From the NCBI RefSeq assembly GCF_001636845.1, contig NZ_LITT01000023.1, forward strand, positions 186,001 through 250,000: a stretch of 64,000 nt of DNA, written 5' to 3'. Below are positions 54,485 to 63,255 of the stretch, piece after piece. The DNA comes from Clostridium ljungdahlii. GTDB lineage: Bacteria > Bacillota > Clostridia > Clostridiales > Clostridiaceae. How positions within the stretch are numbered: position 1 is the stretch's first letter; every line of letters begins with the position of its first letter. The position numbers and the translations under genes were made by a program. The notes under the pieces were generated by a model, which ran no database searches, was not told the origin of the DNA, and was given only the letters and a program-made list of their open reading frames with translations.

Positions 54485-54989
54485 GATTTCAACATTTATT
54501 TTTTCACTTTTACCTGGCGCAGGACATATGTATATGGGATTTATGAAAATGGGAATATCTTTTATGTCAGCTTTCTTTTTTGTCATATTTATAGCTGGCT
54601 GGCTTGATATAGGTCCTCTCTTATTTGTTTTACCTCTTATTTGGTTTTATTCCTTTTTTGATTGTATAAACAAACGGTATTCTTCAGATGAAGAATTTTT
54701 AAATTTAGAAGATAATTATTTGTTTTCACTTGATAAGCTATTGAAAGTTGATCAAAAAGTATTTACAAAGCAGAGATTATTTGTAGGTATAGTATGTTTA
54801 TTCCTTGGATTATATTTAATATGGAATAATGTAATGAATACTTTATGGGGGCATATTCCAAATGAGGTGTATGAGATGCTATCTGATGTAACGAGAACTG
54901 CACCTAGAATAATTATAGGTATTGCAATAATTGTTGCAGGTATAAAACTGATCAAAGGTAAAAAAAGGGAGATGGATAAAGATGTTTAA
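54465..54989 (+). CDS. Membrane protein of sigma operon (TM2/LiaF-like)
   Basis: A 174-residue protein with four to five membrane helices; LLPGAGHMYMGFMKMG is the TM2-domain GxGHxYxG motif and the C-terminal helices resemble LiaF/DUF5668 proteins. It overlaps both neighbours, so belongs to the sigma/anti-sigma operon; probably part of the envelope-stress sensing circuit. Function not established. Confidence 0.7.
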   Translation: MRMKKGKISTFIFSLLPGAGHMYMGFMKMGISFMSAFFFVIFIAGWLDIGPLLFVLPLIWFYSFFDCINKRYSSDEEFLNLEDNYLFSLDKLLKVDQKVFTKQRLFVGIVCLFLGLYLIWNNVMNTLWGHIPNEVYEMLSDVTRTAPRIIIGIAIIVAGIKLIKGKKREMDKDV

Positions 54990-55287
54990 GGGTCGTAGAG
55001 TTGGCACCCTTACGGCAGGGATAGTGCTGGTTATGTTTGGAACAATGTTTTTGCTAAATATGATGCTTCCAAATATAAATTATTATCTAATAGTGTCATT
55101 GTGGCCTATTATTCTAGTACTTTTAGGCATCGAAATTATTGCAGGATATATAGTAAACAATGAGGAAAAGATGAAATATGATGCAGGTGCCATTATTTTA
55201 GTAATATTGTTATCCATTTTTTCAATGGGTATGGCAGGTGCCCAGTTTATAATTCTTCATTTTCCCCAATGTAAAATCATTTTTTAA
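54982..55287 (+). CDS. LiaI/LiaF-like small membrane protein
   Basis: A 101-residue protein with three membrane helices; GTLTAGIVLVMFGTMFLLNM and SLWPIILVLLGIEIIAGYI match the LiaI-LiaF transmembrane repeat (DUF5668). It overlaps the previous gene by eight bases and ends the sigma operon before the terminator at 55335. Such proteins report cell-envelope stress in Bacillus; the role here is inferred. Confidence 0.75.
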   Translation: MFKGRRVGTLTAGIVLVMFGTMFLLNMMLPNINYYLIVSLWPIILVLLGIEIIAGYIVNNEEKMKYDAGAIILVILLSIFSMGMAGAQFIILHFPQCKIIF

Positions 55288-55334
55288 ATAGGGAAGATCC
55301 TATTAAATTAATTTTAAATAGTAATTGACAGAAG

Positions 55335-55369
55335 CAGGTTTGATGTTTAGCATTAAACCTGAAATTTTT
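55335..55369 (+). terminator. Terminator of sigma-factor operon
   Basis: CAGGTTTGATG (55335-55345) pairs with CATTAAACCTG (55351-55361) around TTTAG, followed by AAATTTTTG. Confidence 0.75.
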
Positions 55370-55408
55370 GTGTATATTTTAATAGAAATATAGATTGGAG
55401 TGAGATAT

Positions 55409-56680
55409 ATGTTAATGACTGATGTTAAAAGGTATAAAGCTGAAACTTTTGATATAATGCAATTTATGTTTGAAAAGTTCAATGATCATCAACTTCATTG
55501 TGTAATTGAATTGGATAGCCATATTGATGAAAATTGTTTAAAAAAAGCAGTGTATATGTCAACTTGGGAATTTCCGTTAATAATATGTAAGTTTGTAGAA
55601 AAGAAATCCTCACCTTATTGGCAAAGTTGTAAATTTACAACAGATGATATTGTAAGAATAATTGAAACTGAAAAGGTTCATGAGGAGATAGAAAAATGTA
55701 TTGTACTAAAAACAGATACATTTAAAGGACCACAGCTTAAAATAAATATTATAAGAAGTAGTACTTGTGATTGTCTTTGTATAATAATTAACCATATGCT
55801 TTGTGATGCTGCAGGCTTTAAGGATTATCTTTATATGTTAAGCTCTATATATTCCAATCTAAAAGATAATCCGGGCTATACTCCTAATTTTCAGATGAGT
55901 TCTAGAAGTGCAAAACAGGTACTGGACAACTTTAGTGATTTGGATAAGGTTAAAATATTTTTTTCTTCATCACAGGTATCCAAATACAATGAGGGTGTCT
56001 ATTTCCCTTTGGAAGGAGATAATAATAGTCCTTTTGTTGTTGTTCATAAGATTACCAAGGATAGAGTTAAATTTATAAAAGAATATGCTAAGGAAAGTAA
56101 AACAACTATAAATGATATTGTTCTTGCATCATATATAAGGGCTCTTAGCAAGGAATTACATTGCAGTCATATAGTGCTTCCTTGTCCTGTGGATCTTAGA
56201 AGGTATATTCCAGAAAAGAAGGCACAGGGAACATGTAACTTAACATCAAATATGGTATGTGATATAGGAAAAGATATAGGTGAAAGTTATAAAGAAACTC
56301 TTTTAAGGGTAAAAAAGACCATGGAACATGAAAAGAAAAGTTTTTCATGTCTTAATGGTCCAATGATGCTTGAAATTATATTTTCTCTATTACCTTATAA
56401 ATTTGCAAAATCACTTGTAGCCAAGTTATTCCATAACCCTCCTATAGCTATGACTAATATTGGAATTATAGATAAAAAGAAGCTCTCGTTTTATGGAACT
56501 GTAATTAAAGATGCTTATATGAATGGATCTATTAAATATAATCCTTATTTTCAAGTTGCACTTACTACCTTTGATGATGAATTTACCTTTAGTGTGAATT
56601 TTTATGGTACACAGAAAGATAGACAGAAGATCCAGAGTTTTTTGCAAACCCTTGATGATGAACTCCCCAAACTGATATAA
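55409..56680 (+). CDS. Condensation-domain-like acyltransferase
   Basis: A 423-residue protein of the CoA-dependent acyltransferase/NRPS-condensation superfamily (PapA/WES-like). The active-site motif HHxxxD appears as INHMLCDAAGF, with Asn in place of the first His but the catalytic second His kept; the DFG-like motif region is weak. It may acylate a lipid, glycolipid or peptide, or have lost activity. ATG 55409 with GGAG at 55397-55400 is preferred over GTG 55400. No NRPS or PKS genes are nearby. Confidence 0.7.
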   Translation: MLMTDVKRYKAETFDIMQFMFEKFNDHQLHCVIELDSHIDENCLKKAVYMSTWEFPLIICKFVEKKSSPYWQSCKFTTDDIVRIIETEKVHEEIEKCIVLKTDTFKGPQLKINIIRSSTCDCLCIIINHMLCDAAGFKDYLYMLSSIYSNLKDNPGYTPNFQMSSRSAKQVLDNFSDLDKVKIFFSSSQVSKYNEGVYFPLEGDNNSPFVVVHKITKDRVKFIKEYAKESKTTINDIVLASYIRALSKELHCSHIVLPCPVDLRRYIPEKKAQGTCNLTSNMVCDIGKDIGESYKETLLRVKKTMEHEKKSFSCLNGPMMLEIIFSLLPYKFAKSLVAKLFHNPPIAMTNIGIIDKKKLSFYGTVIKDAYMNGSIKYNPYFQVALTTFDDEFTFSVNFYGTQKDRQKIQSFLQTLDDELPKLI

Positions 56681-56698
56681 TCTAAATCAATAGAGAAT

Positions 56699-56740
56699 AT
56701 ACATTCACTATTAATTCGTCATTATTAATTTTTAACTATA
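56699..56740. repeat. Solo end of family A element
   Basis: CATTCACTATTAATTCGTCA and the following TTATTAATTTTTAAC match the right arm of the element at 28503-28545. No left arm or core is present, so this is a relic or solo terminal repeat between two genes. Confidence 0.55.
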
Positions 56741-56764
56741 TTAAGGTGTTTGGGGGAATATAAA

Positions 56765-57412
56765 ATGAAATATAAATATATATTATTTGATTTGGATGGA
56801 ACAATTACAGAATCTAAGGCAGGAATAACTAAATCAGTACAGTATGCATTGAAGAAATTTGGTATTATAGTGGAAAGTCTTGATTTGCTTGAAAAATTTA
56901 TAGGACCACCATTAAAATATTCATTTAGTGAGTATTATGGTTTTGATGAAAATAAGTCTCTTGAAGCAGTGAAGTATTACAGAGAATATTTTGAGAAAAA
57001 AGGAATAATGGAAAACAAAGTGTATGACCATATTGAAGATTTACTAAAACAATTGAAAGAGCTCAAATTAAAATTAATTATAGCGACATCAAAGCCTACT
57101 AAATTTTCAGATATAATATTAAATAACTTTAATCTAGCCTCCTATTTTGATGCCATTGTTGGCAGCAATATGAATGGGACAAGATGTACAAAAGGAGAAG
57201 TAATAAAGCATGTAGTAGAAAAGTATAGGATTAATCCTAATGAAGCTGTAATGGTAGGAGACAGGAAATATGACATGATAGGGGCTAGACAAAACAATAT
57301 GGATTCTATAGGAGTAACCTATGGATATGGGTCTCTAGAAGAATTAAAAAATGAAAAACCGACCTATATTGCAGATAGTGTAATGGATATATTGGATAAA
57401 ATTACACAGTAA
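56765..57412 (+). CDS. HAD family phosphatase (phosphoglycolate phosphatase-like)
   Basis: A 215-residue HAD hydrolase with FDLDGTITES (nucleophile Asp), a cap domain, IIATSKPTK (motif II) and AVMVGDRKYDMIGA (motif IV). It is the Gph/PgpP-like subclass found in Firmicutes, which acts on phosphoglycolate, pyrophosphate or nucleotides. ATG 56765 follows GGGGGAATA. Possibly transcribed with the upstream acyltransferase, with a solo repeat end between them. Confidence 0.85.
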   Translation: MKYKYILFDLDGTITESKAGITKSVQYALKKFGIIVESLDLLEKFIGPPLKYSFSEYYGFDENKSLEAVKYYREYFEKKGIMENKVYDHIEDLLKQLKELKLKLIIATSKPTKFSDIILNNFNLASYFDAIVGSNMNGTRCTKGEVIKHVVEKYRINPNEAVMVGDRKYDMIGARQNNMDSIGVTYGYGSLEELKNEKPTYIADSVMDILDKITQ

Positions 57413-57662
57413 TAAAGAAAGGTTCTAAGCAAAAATATATCTACGTAATTGTAAAGAAACACTAAAAAAGTGTTTACCAAAATGTGATATAAGATATTAA
57501 TATCATTTAGACATTAAATAATCCTAGAAAACAATATAGCCTGTTTGTCCTTGAGACTTAAGCTCTCTTTAAATTACATGTAACTAGGCTTCTATCTCTA
57601 GGACAACAGGATCTTCTTTAGGTACTACTGACTTATGACATCTGGATTTTTCATTAGATTGT
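57413..57662. other. Convergent intergenic region with two hairpins
   Basis: AAACACT/AGTGTTT (57457-57475) is a small hairpin after the HAD gene. A larger imperfect inverted repeat, CCTGTTTGTCCTTGAGA near 57541 with TCTCTAGGACAACAGG near 57595, lies before the 3' end of the collagen-like gene on the minus strand and could be its terminator. Confidence 0.45.
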
Positions 57663-58586
57663 CTACTCTATTTCATCCTGGAGCTGCTTTATCTTTTTTA
57701 GGTCCAGAATAGCCAGAATTTCCTTTAGCTTCTTTATCTCTATTTCATCTAATCCAGGGCAGCATGGATCTCCTTTTGGACCTCTAGGGCCAGGACAGCC
57801 GCGGTCTCCTTTTGGACCTCTAGGGCCGGGACAGCCAGGATCTCCATCATGTCCTCTAGGACCAGGACAACCAGGGTCTCCTTTTGGACCTCTATCTCCA
57901 GGGCAGCCAGGCTCACCTTTATCACCTTTAGGACCAGGGCAGCCAGGATTTCCTTTGTCGCCTTTAGGACCAGGGCAACCGGGATCACCTTTATCGCCTT
58001 TAGGACCAGAACAACCAGGATCGCCCTTATCACCTTTAGATCCAGGATCGCCAGGATCACCTTTATCACCTTTAGATCCAGGACGACCAGGATCTCCCTT
58101 ATCGCCTTTAGATCCAGGATCGCCAGGATCGCCCTTATCGCCTTTAGATCCAGGACGACCAGGATCGCCTTTATCACCTTTAGGACCAGGACAACCGGGA
58201 TCGCCTTTATCACCTTTAGATCCAGAGCAACCGGGATCGCCTTTATCGCCTTTAGGACCAGGACATCCAGGCTCGCCTTTATGTCCTTTAGGACCAGGAC
58301 AACCGGGATCACCTTTATCGCCTTTAGATCCAGTGCAACCGGGATCACCTCTATCACCTTTAGGACCAGGATCGCCAGGGTCTCCTTTTGGACCTTTCTT
58401 ACCGCAAACTGTTATACACTTATGATAACAATCATCTTTCGATTCATCATGATATTCAGAACCATCCATATTGTGCTTACTTGTCTCATCAAGTTCCATT
58501 TCCTGTGTCTCAATATTTTCACTTTCATTTTTATCAACAAATTCATGGCTACTTTTTGAGTGGCCCGATTTTCTATGCTTTGCCAT
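57663..58586 (-). CDS. Collagen-like Gly-X-Y repeat surface protein
   Basis: A 307-residue protein: polar, acidic N-terminus (about 1-60) with [13 protein letters not shown], about 71 uninterrupted Gly-X-Y triplets (mostly [12 protein letters not shown] units of 12 residues, 36 bases), one Gly-to-Cys break near the end, and a helical C-terminus ([21 protein letters not shown]) that may trimerise. No classical signal peptide or LPXTG is seen; BclA-like exosporium proteins share this feature. Repeated Cys at position X could cross-link strands. RBS AAAAAGGAGG. Long frames on the other strand here are shadows of the repeat. Confidence 0.88.
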   Translation of the reverse strand: MAKHRKSGHSKSSHEFVDKNESENIETQEMELDETSKHNMDGSEYHDESKDDCYHKCITVCGKKGPKGDPGDPGPKGDRGDPGCTGSKGDKGDPGCPGPKGHKGEPGCPGPKGDKGDPGCSGSKGDKGDPGCPGPKGDKGDPGRPGSKGDKGDPGDPGSKGDKGDPGRPGSKGDKGDPGDPGSKGDKGDPGCSGPKGDKGDPGCPGPKGDKGNPGCPGPKGDKGEPGCPGDRGPKGDPGCPGPRGHDGDPGCPGPRGPKGDRGCPGPRGPKGDPCCPGLDEIEIKKLKEILAILDLKKIKQLQDEIE

Positions 58587-58613
58587 ATATTTATTTCCTC
58601 CTTTTTATAATGA

Positions 58614-58642
58614 TTTAGATAACATATCTAAAGTTGTGTCAA
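58614..58642 (-). promoter_or_regulatory. Putative promoter and operator of collagen-like gene
   Basis: On the minus strand TTGACA (complement of 58637-58642) is followed by the perfect dyad TTTAGATA-TGT-TATCTAAA (58614-58632), positioned between -35 and the start of transcription. The -10 is not clear, so control by a dedicated regulator or a sporulation sigma factor is possible. Confidence 0.4.
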
Positions 58643-58859
58643 ATTAAAAACCAATAGAAATAAGGCTTACTTAACTTAAGGACTTCATCCTTAATACATA
58701 GTATGTTGATTTATTAATATTGAAACCTACTCATGGCTTAAAATTATCATTAATTAATGTCTGTATAAAGGGAGGAGTCCCTCGGCTTTCAGCCGAAATC
58801 ATTAGGTCAATCAGGGACATAGATTTATAAGGACTAGTAATGAAAAAATAATGCTAGGG

Positions 58860-59107
58860 ATGAAAGTGTAAAATTATAAGCAGTCAACTTACCCTATTTT
58901 GGATTTGAAATATCATTTAGTATGCATGATAAAATAGGGGAAAGAACACGGAATTTGATAAGACAGATATGTAAAAATAGTGAGATAGAAATGATAGTAG
59001 ACTATATATCAAATGATCGTGTATGCTTACTTGTATTAGTTCTGCCACATATGCCAGTAAGTAAAACTATACAATATATAAAAGAATGTGTTATTAAAAG
59101 TTTTTAA
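58860..59107 (+). pseudogene. Decayed IS200/IS605-type transposase (tnpA)
   Basis: Reading from 58860, one frame gives NYKQSTYPILDLKYHLVCMIK, interrupted by TAA at 58869 and TAG near 58938; the next frame continues from 58922 with NLIRQICKNSEIEMIVDYIS and VSKTIQYIK. Together they follow the IS200 TnpA pattern (YHLVWxxKYRxKV; IREIC..EIxxxxxxxDHVHLLL; SISKxxQYLKG). The catalytic HxH reads RVC. With stops, a frameshift, a lost HUH motif and truncation it is dead. TCGGCT-TTC-AGCCGA (58782-58796) upstream may be its subterminal hairpin. Confidence 0.65.
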
Positions 59108-59978
59108 TGTGGTGGGATTTATCAGCATATTCCGTATAATACTTTTTAGGAGAAAGTCCAAACATCTTTTTAAAGGCTCGTACAAAGTTGGAGTAATCTC
59201 CAAAGCCAGATTTTATACACGCATCTGATGCATTTTCACCATTCGTTATCAACAAATTAGCCATAATCAATCTTTTTTGAAGTATATAATTATGGAGTGT
59301 ATACCCTGTTTGTTCTTTAAATTTATGCATTAAATAGTATTTACTTACATAAAATTTAGAAGATAGAGCATCTACAGAAAGACTCTTGTTTAAATTCTTA
59401 TTTATATAATCTAGAATATTATCCATGCTCTTGTCATATTTTATGTCATTGGACTCTGGAATATTTTTTTGTTTTAAAAACAATCTATTTATATAGACTA
59501 TAAACTGTAAAAAATAGGAAATTCTCAGTACGCTGTAACCTAATTCTTTGTTCTTAAAGGTATCTTCAATTTGAAAAAGTATTTTTTTTACATCTGCAAG
59601 CCATGTACCTTCAAGTCTCAATAAATTAAATCTTTGTTTCGATGCCAGTTCAAAGCAGCTTAATAAATTACAGTTATGATTATATCTTACTAGGAAATCC
59701 GAATTTAGCCACATAATTATACGTTCATAAGTTTCGTTTGAGTCTATTACAGCTTTGTGTATATCATTGCTGTTTACAAGAAGTATATCCCAGGGCTTCA
59801 ATTTGTAGGATTTACCCTCTATTAGATAGGTTACATTGCCTGATATAAATATCACTATTTTATTAAAATTATGATAGTGGAATTGGAACTTAATATCTTT
59901 TTTATCTTTTAAGTGGAATATTTGAAAGTCACTTTTCAAATAACCCCTCTTTATTTTTTGAGTTGTATTTTCAATCAT
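59094..59978 (-). CDS. AraC family transcriptional regulator
   Basis: A 294-residue protein: N-terminal cupin sensor (FHYHNFNKIVIFISGNVTYLI) and C-terminal double HTH (LSVDALSSKFYVSKYYLMHKFKEQ...; CIKSGFGDYSNFVRAFKKMFGLSPKKY). It is divergent from the dapA-like gene, and 21-bp-spaced direct repeats in the shared region suit AraC-type binding. Its 3' end overlaps the transposase remnant by 14 bases. Confidence 0.9.
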   Translation of the reverse strand: MIENTTQKIKRGYLKSDFQIFHLKDKKDIKFQFHYHNFNKIVIFISGNVTYLIEGKSYKLKPWDILLVNSNDIHKAVIDSNETYERIIMWLNSDFLVRYNHNCNLLSCFELASKQRFNLLRLEGTWLADVKKILFQIEDTFKNKELGYSVLRISYFLQFIVYINRLFLKQKNIPESNDIKYDKSMDNILDYINKNLNKSLSVDALSSKFYVSKYYLMHKFKEQTGYTLHNYILQKRLIMANLLITNGENASDACIKSGFGDYSNFVRAFKKMFGLSPKKYYTEYADKSHHIKNF

Positions 59979-60020
59979 TTAACCATCCCTCAATTATACT
60001 ATACTCATATCCTAAAGCAT

Positions 60021-60078
60021 TTTTCGCAATATTTCAAGCACTTTTAGCAATAAAACAAGTAAAAAATCAGTATATAAT
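60021..60078 (+). promoter_or_regulatory. AraC-type direct repeats and promoter
   Basis: TTTTCGCAATATTTCAAG (60021-60038) and TTTTAGCAATAAAACAAG (60042-60059) are direct repeats exactly 21 bases (two helical turns) apart. A -10 TATAAT follows at 60073-60078, with no recognisable -35; the second repeat covers that position. This is the layout of an activator-dependent promoter for the dapA-like operon. A further dyad AACTAG/CTAGTT lies at 60105-60124. Confidence 0.65.
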
Positions 60079-60172
60079 AAGTATAAGGCATTTGAAAGAA
60101 AATAAACTAGCATACTGACTAGTTATCTCTTTGAAAATGCCTAAAGATTAAATGAAAAAATGAGGTGTTTTT

Positions 60173-61054
60173 ATGAGTTTATTTACTGGTTCTGCGGTTG
60201 CAATTGTAACCCCATTTAAAGATGGTGCTGTAAACTTTGATAAATTAAAGGAACTTTTAGAATGGCATATAAAATCAGGTACAAAAGCTATAGTTATTTG
60301 TGGAACTTCAGGTGAAGCCACTACAATGACGGAAAAAGAGAAGAAAGATACTATAAAGGTTACTGTAGATACGGTAAATGGAAGAATACCTGTAATAGCT
60401 GGTACAGGTAGTAATTGTACTGCTCAGGCTGTAGATATGAGCGTATGGGCTGAAAGCATAGGGGTAGATGGGCTCCTCGTAATTACTCCTTATTACAATA
60501 AAACTACACAAAAAGGAATTGTAGAACATTTTAAAGTAATAAACGATAGAGTAAAAACTCCTATAATAGTTTATAATGTTCCAGGAAGAACGGGGTTAAA
60601 TATACTTCCAAAAACTCTGAAAAAATTATGTCAATTTGAAAATATAAGTGGTATAAAAGAAGCCAGCGGCAATATAAGTCAAATTGCTGAAATGAAAGCA
60701 CTTTGTGGTGACAAAATTGACATATATTCTGGAAATGATGACCAGGTAATTCCGATATTGTCTTTAGGGGGACGCGGGGTAATATCTGTAATGGCCAATA
60801 TAGTACCCTGTGATATGGAAAAAATGTGTGAATTATTCTTTAAAGGTGATATAAAGGCTGCACTTAAATTACAGTTGAATTTATATTCGCTTATAAAGGC
60901 GATGTTTATAGAGACGAATCCTATTCCAGTAAAAACTGCTATGAATATTTTAGGCAAAAATGTTGGAAACTTGAGACTTCCTCTTACTACTATGACGGAT
61001 GAAAACTTAAAAATATTAAAAAATGAATTAAAAAATTATGGACTTTTAAGATAG
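60173..61054 (+). CDS. dapA: 4-hydroxy-tetrahydrodipicolinate synthase (DapA family)
   Basis: A 293-residue TIM-barrel enzyme with Schiff-base Lys162 (SGIKEASG), Tyr134 and Arg139 (YNVPGRTG) and the GTSGEAT loop (Thr45, Ser46 instead of the usual Thr-Thr). These fit DapA, which condenses pyruvate and aspartate semialdehyde for lysine and dipicolinate. However, it is a second-locus arrangement: divergent AraC regulator, activator-type promoter and a cotranscribed organic-acid/amino-acid symporter, so a catabolic or specialised aldolase role is possible. Confidence 0.85.
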   Translation: MSLFTGSAVAIVTPFKDGAVNFDKLKELLEWHIKSGTKAIVICGTSGEATTMTEKEKKDTIKVTVDTVNGRIPVIAGTGSNCTAQAVDMSVWAESIGVDGLLVITPYYNKTTQKGIVEHFKVINDRVKTPIIVYNVPGRTGLNILPKTLKKLCQFENISGIKEASGNISQIAEMKALCGDKIDIYSGNDDQVIPILSLGGRGVISVMANIVPCDMEKMCELFFKGDIKAALKLQLNLYSLIKAMFIETNPIPVKTAMNILGKNVGNLRLPLTTMTDENLKILKNELKNYGLLR

Positions 61055-61087
61055 AAATTGACAGTTTGTAGAAAGGGGTGATAGAAA

Positions 61088-62356
61088 GTGAAAAGCTTTT
61101 TTAAAAACTACAAATTTTCCATTATATTATTAGGATCAATAATTTTAGGGGCAATTATAGGCGTATTGTTAGGATCTAAGGCATTAGTATTAAAGCCTTT
61201 TGGAGATTTATTTTTAAATTTAATGTTTATGGTAATAATACCTTTGGTATTTTTTAGTGTTACTTCTGCTATAGCAAACATGAAAGGTATGAAAAGATTA
61301 GGTAAAATTATGGCAAGTACTTTTGTAGTATTTCTATGTACTGCGCTTGCAGCTTCTGTAATTGGTTTTATAGGTGCTTTAATAGTAAATCCTGCAAGAG
61401 GCATAGATTATTCAGCTCTTAAAAAGATTGTAACAGCTGGAGGAGGTGCTGCTGATAAAGTGAAGCAAGTAGGATTTTTACAGCAGATTGTAAATACTCT
61501 TACTGTTTCAGATTTTGTTTCTCTGTTTTCTAAAAGTAATATGCTGCAGCTCATTGTATTTTCAGTGCTTTTTGGTATTTCGACTTCAGCTCTTGGGGAA
61601 AAGGCTGAACCTGTTGCAAAATTTTTAGAGGCGGCATCTAATGTAATGATGAAAATGGTTAAAATAATAATGTACTATGCGCCAATAGGGCTTGGATGTT
61701 ATTTCGCTGCAGTAATAGGATCTCTTGGACCACAAATACTTCAGGGATATTTAAGGGTATTTCTTCTATATATAGTTATATCAGTTATTTACTATTTTGG
61801 GTTCTTTACTTTCTATGCATTTTTAGCTGGTGGCAAGATTGGAATTAAAACATTCTGGAGAAATGCTGTAGCTCCAACAATAACAGCACTGGCAACTTGC
61901 TCAAGTGCAGCAAGTATTCCTGTTAATTTAGAATGTACAAAAAAAATGGGGGTACCAGAGGATATAGTTGAAACGGTAATCCCATTAGGGGCAAATGTTC
62001 ATAAAGATGGTTCTGTAATTGGTGGTGTTATGAAAATTACCTTCTTGTTTGGGCTATTTGGAAGAAATATGACCAGTGCTTCAGCCATACTTTCCATAAT
62101 TTTTGTATCCTTTTTAGTTGGAGCTGTAATGGCAGCTATACCTAGTGGAGGTATGATTGGTGAGATGCTTATATTAAGCGTGTACGGACTTCCAACGGAG
62201 CTGCTTCCTATAATTGCCGTTATAAGTGTAATAATAGATGCACCGGCTACTGTGCTTAACTCTACAGGAAATACAGTAGCTAGTATGGTAATATCCAGGC
62301 TTGTAGAGGGAAAGTTAACATTTGAAAAAAAGTATGGCATAATGGAAGATAAGTAA
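61088..62356 (+). CDS. Dicarboxylate/amino acid:cation symporter (DAACS)
   Basis: A 422-residue GltP/DctA-type transporter with eight helices and two re-entrant loops; ATCSSAASIPVNLECTKKMG is the serine-rich HP1 region and NVHKDGSVIGG the next motif (family NMDGTAL region, here variant). It imports glutamate, aspartate or C4-dicarboxylates with Na+ or H+. GTG 61088 follows AAAGGGGTGA. It lies 33 bases after dapA, as part of the AraC-linked operon. Confidence 0.88.
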   Translation: MKSFFKNYKFSIILLGSIILGAIIGVLLGSKALVLKPFGDLFLNLMFMVIIPLVFFSVTSAIANMKGMKRLGKIMASTFVVFLCTALAASVIGFIGALIVNPARGIDYSALKKIVTAGGGAADKVKQVGFLQQIVNTLTVSDFVSLFSKSNMLQLIVFSVLFGISTSALGEKAEPVAKFLEAASNVMMKMVKIIMYYAPIGLGCYFAAVIGSLGPQILQGYLRVFLLYIVISVIYYFGFFTFYAFLAGGKIGIKTFWRNAVAPTITALATCSSAASIPVNLECTKKMGVPEDIVETVIPLGANVHKDGSVIGGVMKITFLFGLFGRNMTSASAILSIIFVSFLVGAVMAAIPSGGMIGEMLILSVYGLPTELLPIIAVISVIIDAPATVLNSTGNTVASMVISRLVEGKLTFEKKYGIMEDK

Positions 62357-62387
62357 GATGGTATAACTTATCTTTTGCACATAAGAA

Positions 62388-62713
62388 ATTTTGACTTAAT
62401 ATAAAAATATTGCATCACAATATTTTTGAGAGGACAGAGGACAATTGACAGAGGACAGTGAAGGAGGATTTTTCTCCGCTGCACTACGAAAAATCTTTAA
62501 TTAAATTTTTAATGACTCATTTCGCTAAAGTGAAATATTGCTGACTTATATAAATTTGAAGCTTGTTTTGCATTAGCAAAACAAGCCTAAAAAAATAAAT
62601 AAGTTTTCTGACATAAGGAAGAAAACTTACCTTCACTGTCCTATGTCCTATGTCAATTGTCCTCTAAAAAATGTTTCGCAAAGTTTTTAAACTATGAAAG
62701 TTGACTTAATTAT
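62388..62713. repeat. MITE-like palindromic element, family A copy 3
   Basis: Near-identical to 36671-36999: left arm AGAGGACAGAGGACAATTGA (from 62430), GGAGGATTTTTCTCCGCT, hairpin AAGCTTGTTTTGC/GCAAAACAAGC (62560-62587), GTTTTCTGACATAAGGA, right arm CACTGTCCTATGTCCTATGT to about 62665. The core also has GCTAAAGTGAAATATTGCTG shared with copy 1. Outer flanks ATTTTGACTTAAT and GTTGACTTAATTATA are similar and may be the true ends. Confidence 0.8.
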
Positions 62714-62738
62714 AGAGATAATAAGGGGGAGGCATTTT

Positions 62739-62984
62739 ATGAAGTATAAAATTGGACACGAAATTCAATTTACTCAGAGCTTTTGGCTGCCAGTAGAAGG
62801 TGGTAAAAAGCTGAAGGTATTAAAAGGAGATAAAGCTGTAGTAGTTAAAAAAATAGATGATAATTCAGGAGAAATACTGTATATGACAGGGGAGGCTTCT
62901 GGAAAAAGTCAGATTATAAATATTCAAGTGGATGATCAAATAGATGGGGATTATATAGCAAAACAGATAATGGAAGGGCTTTAA
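62739..62984 (+). CDS. Small protein of unknown function
   Basis: An 81-residue protein, beta-rich by eye (KYKIGHEIQFTQSF, GGKKLKVLKGDKAVVVKKID), possibly an SH3-like fold; I do not recognise the family. ATG 62739 with GGGGGAGG is the clear start; the longer frame from 62694 begins inside the repeat. It is monocistronic with its own terminator at 63000. Confidence 0.6.
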   Translation: MKYKIGHEIQFTQSFWLPVEGGKKLKVLKGDKAVVVKKIDDNSGEILYMTGEASGKSQIINIQVDDQIDGDYIAKQIMEGL

Positions 62985-62999
62985 TTGTGAGAAATAAAA

Positions 63000-63036
63000 A
63001 ACTACTTCAAAATAGAATGTTGAAGTAGTTTTTTTG
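63000..63036 (+). terminator. Terminator after small unknown gene
   Basis: AACTACTTCAA (63000-63010) and TTGAAGTAGTT (63020-63030) form a perfect 11-base stem followed by a T-run ending at 63035. Confidence 0.85.
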
Positions 63037-63089
63037 TAGAAGCTAGTGTAAAATCATGTTGACTTTGGTAAATATATAACTTATACTTA

Positions 63090-63255
63090 ACATAAAAGTA
63101 ACAAAAATGGTAGTTAAAAGGAAAAGTGTAAGAAGCGCTGCAGCCCACCGTTACTGTATGGAGGATAAAACCCTAGCTATGTCACTGGAATTATATCTGG
63201 CAAGACAGGGGAGTAAAATGAATCTGAGCCAGGAAGCCTTTCTGATATGATGTTA
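63090..63255 (+). promoter_or_regulatory. Cobalamin riboswitch
   Basis: Conserved blocks of the B12 riboswitch occur in order: AAAGGAAAAGTGTAAGAAGC, GCTGCAGCCCACCGTTACTGTA (63137-63158), GTCACTGG (63181-63188), and CTGAGCCAGGAAGCCT (63224-63239), the B12-box counterpart. Edges are approximate. Two terminator hairpins follow (63329 and 63387) before the next gene, a chemoreceptor. No cobalamin biosynthesis or transport gene is within the visible part. Confidence 0.88.

Noticed and set aside
57960-58380. Regular repeats that could be taken for a CRISPR array
   Set aside because: The repetition is the in-frame Gly-X-Y coding pattern without unique spacers; repeats run directly into each other.
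57749-58559. Long open frames on both strands over the collagen-like gene
   Set aside because: They are shadows created by the 36-base Gly-X-Y codon repeat; none has a ribosome binding site, and only the minus-strand frame encodes a recognisable protein.
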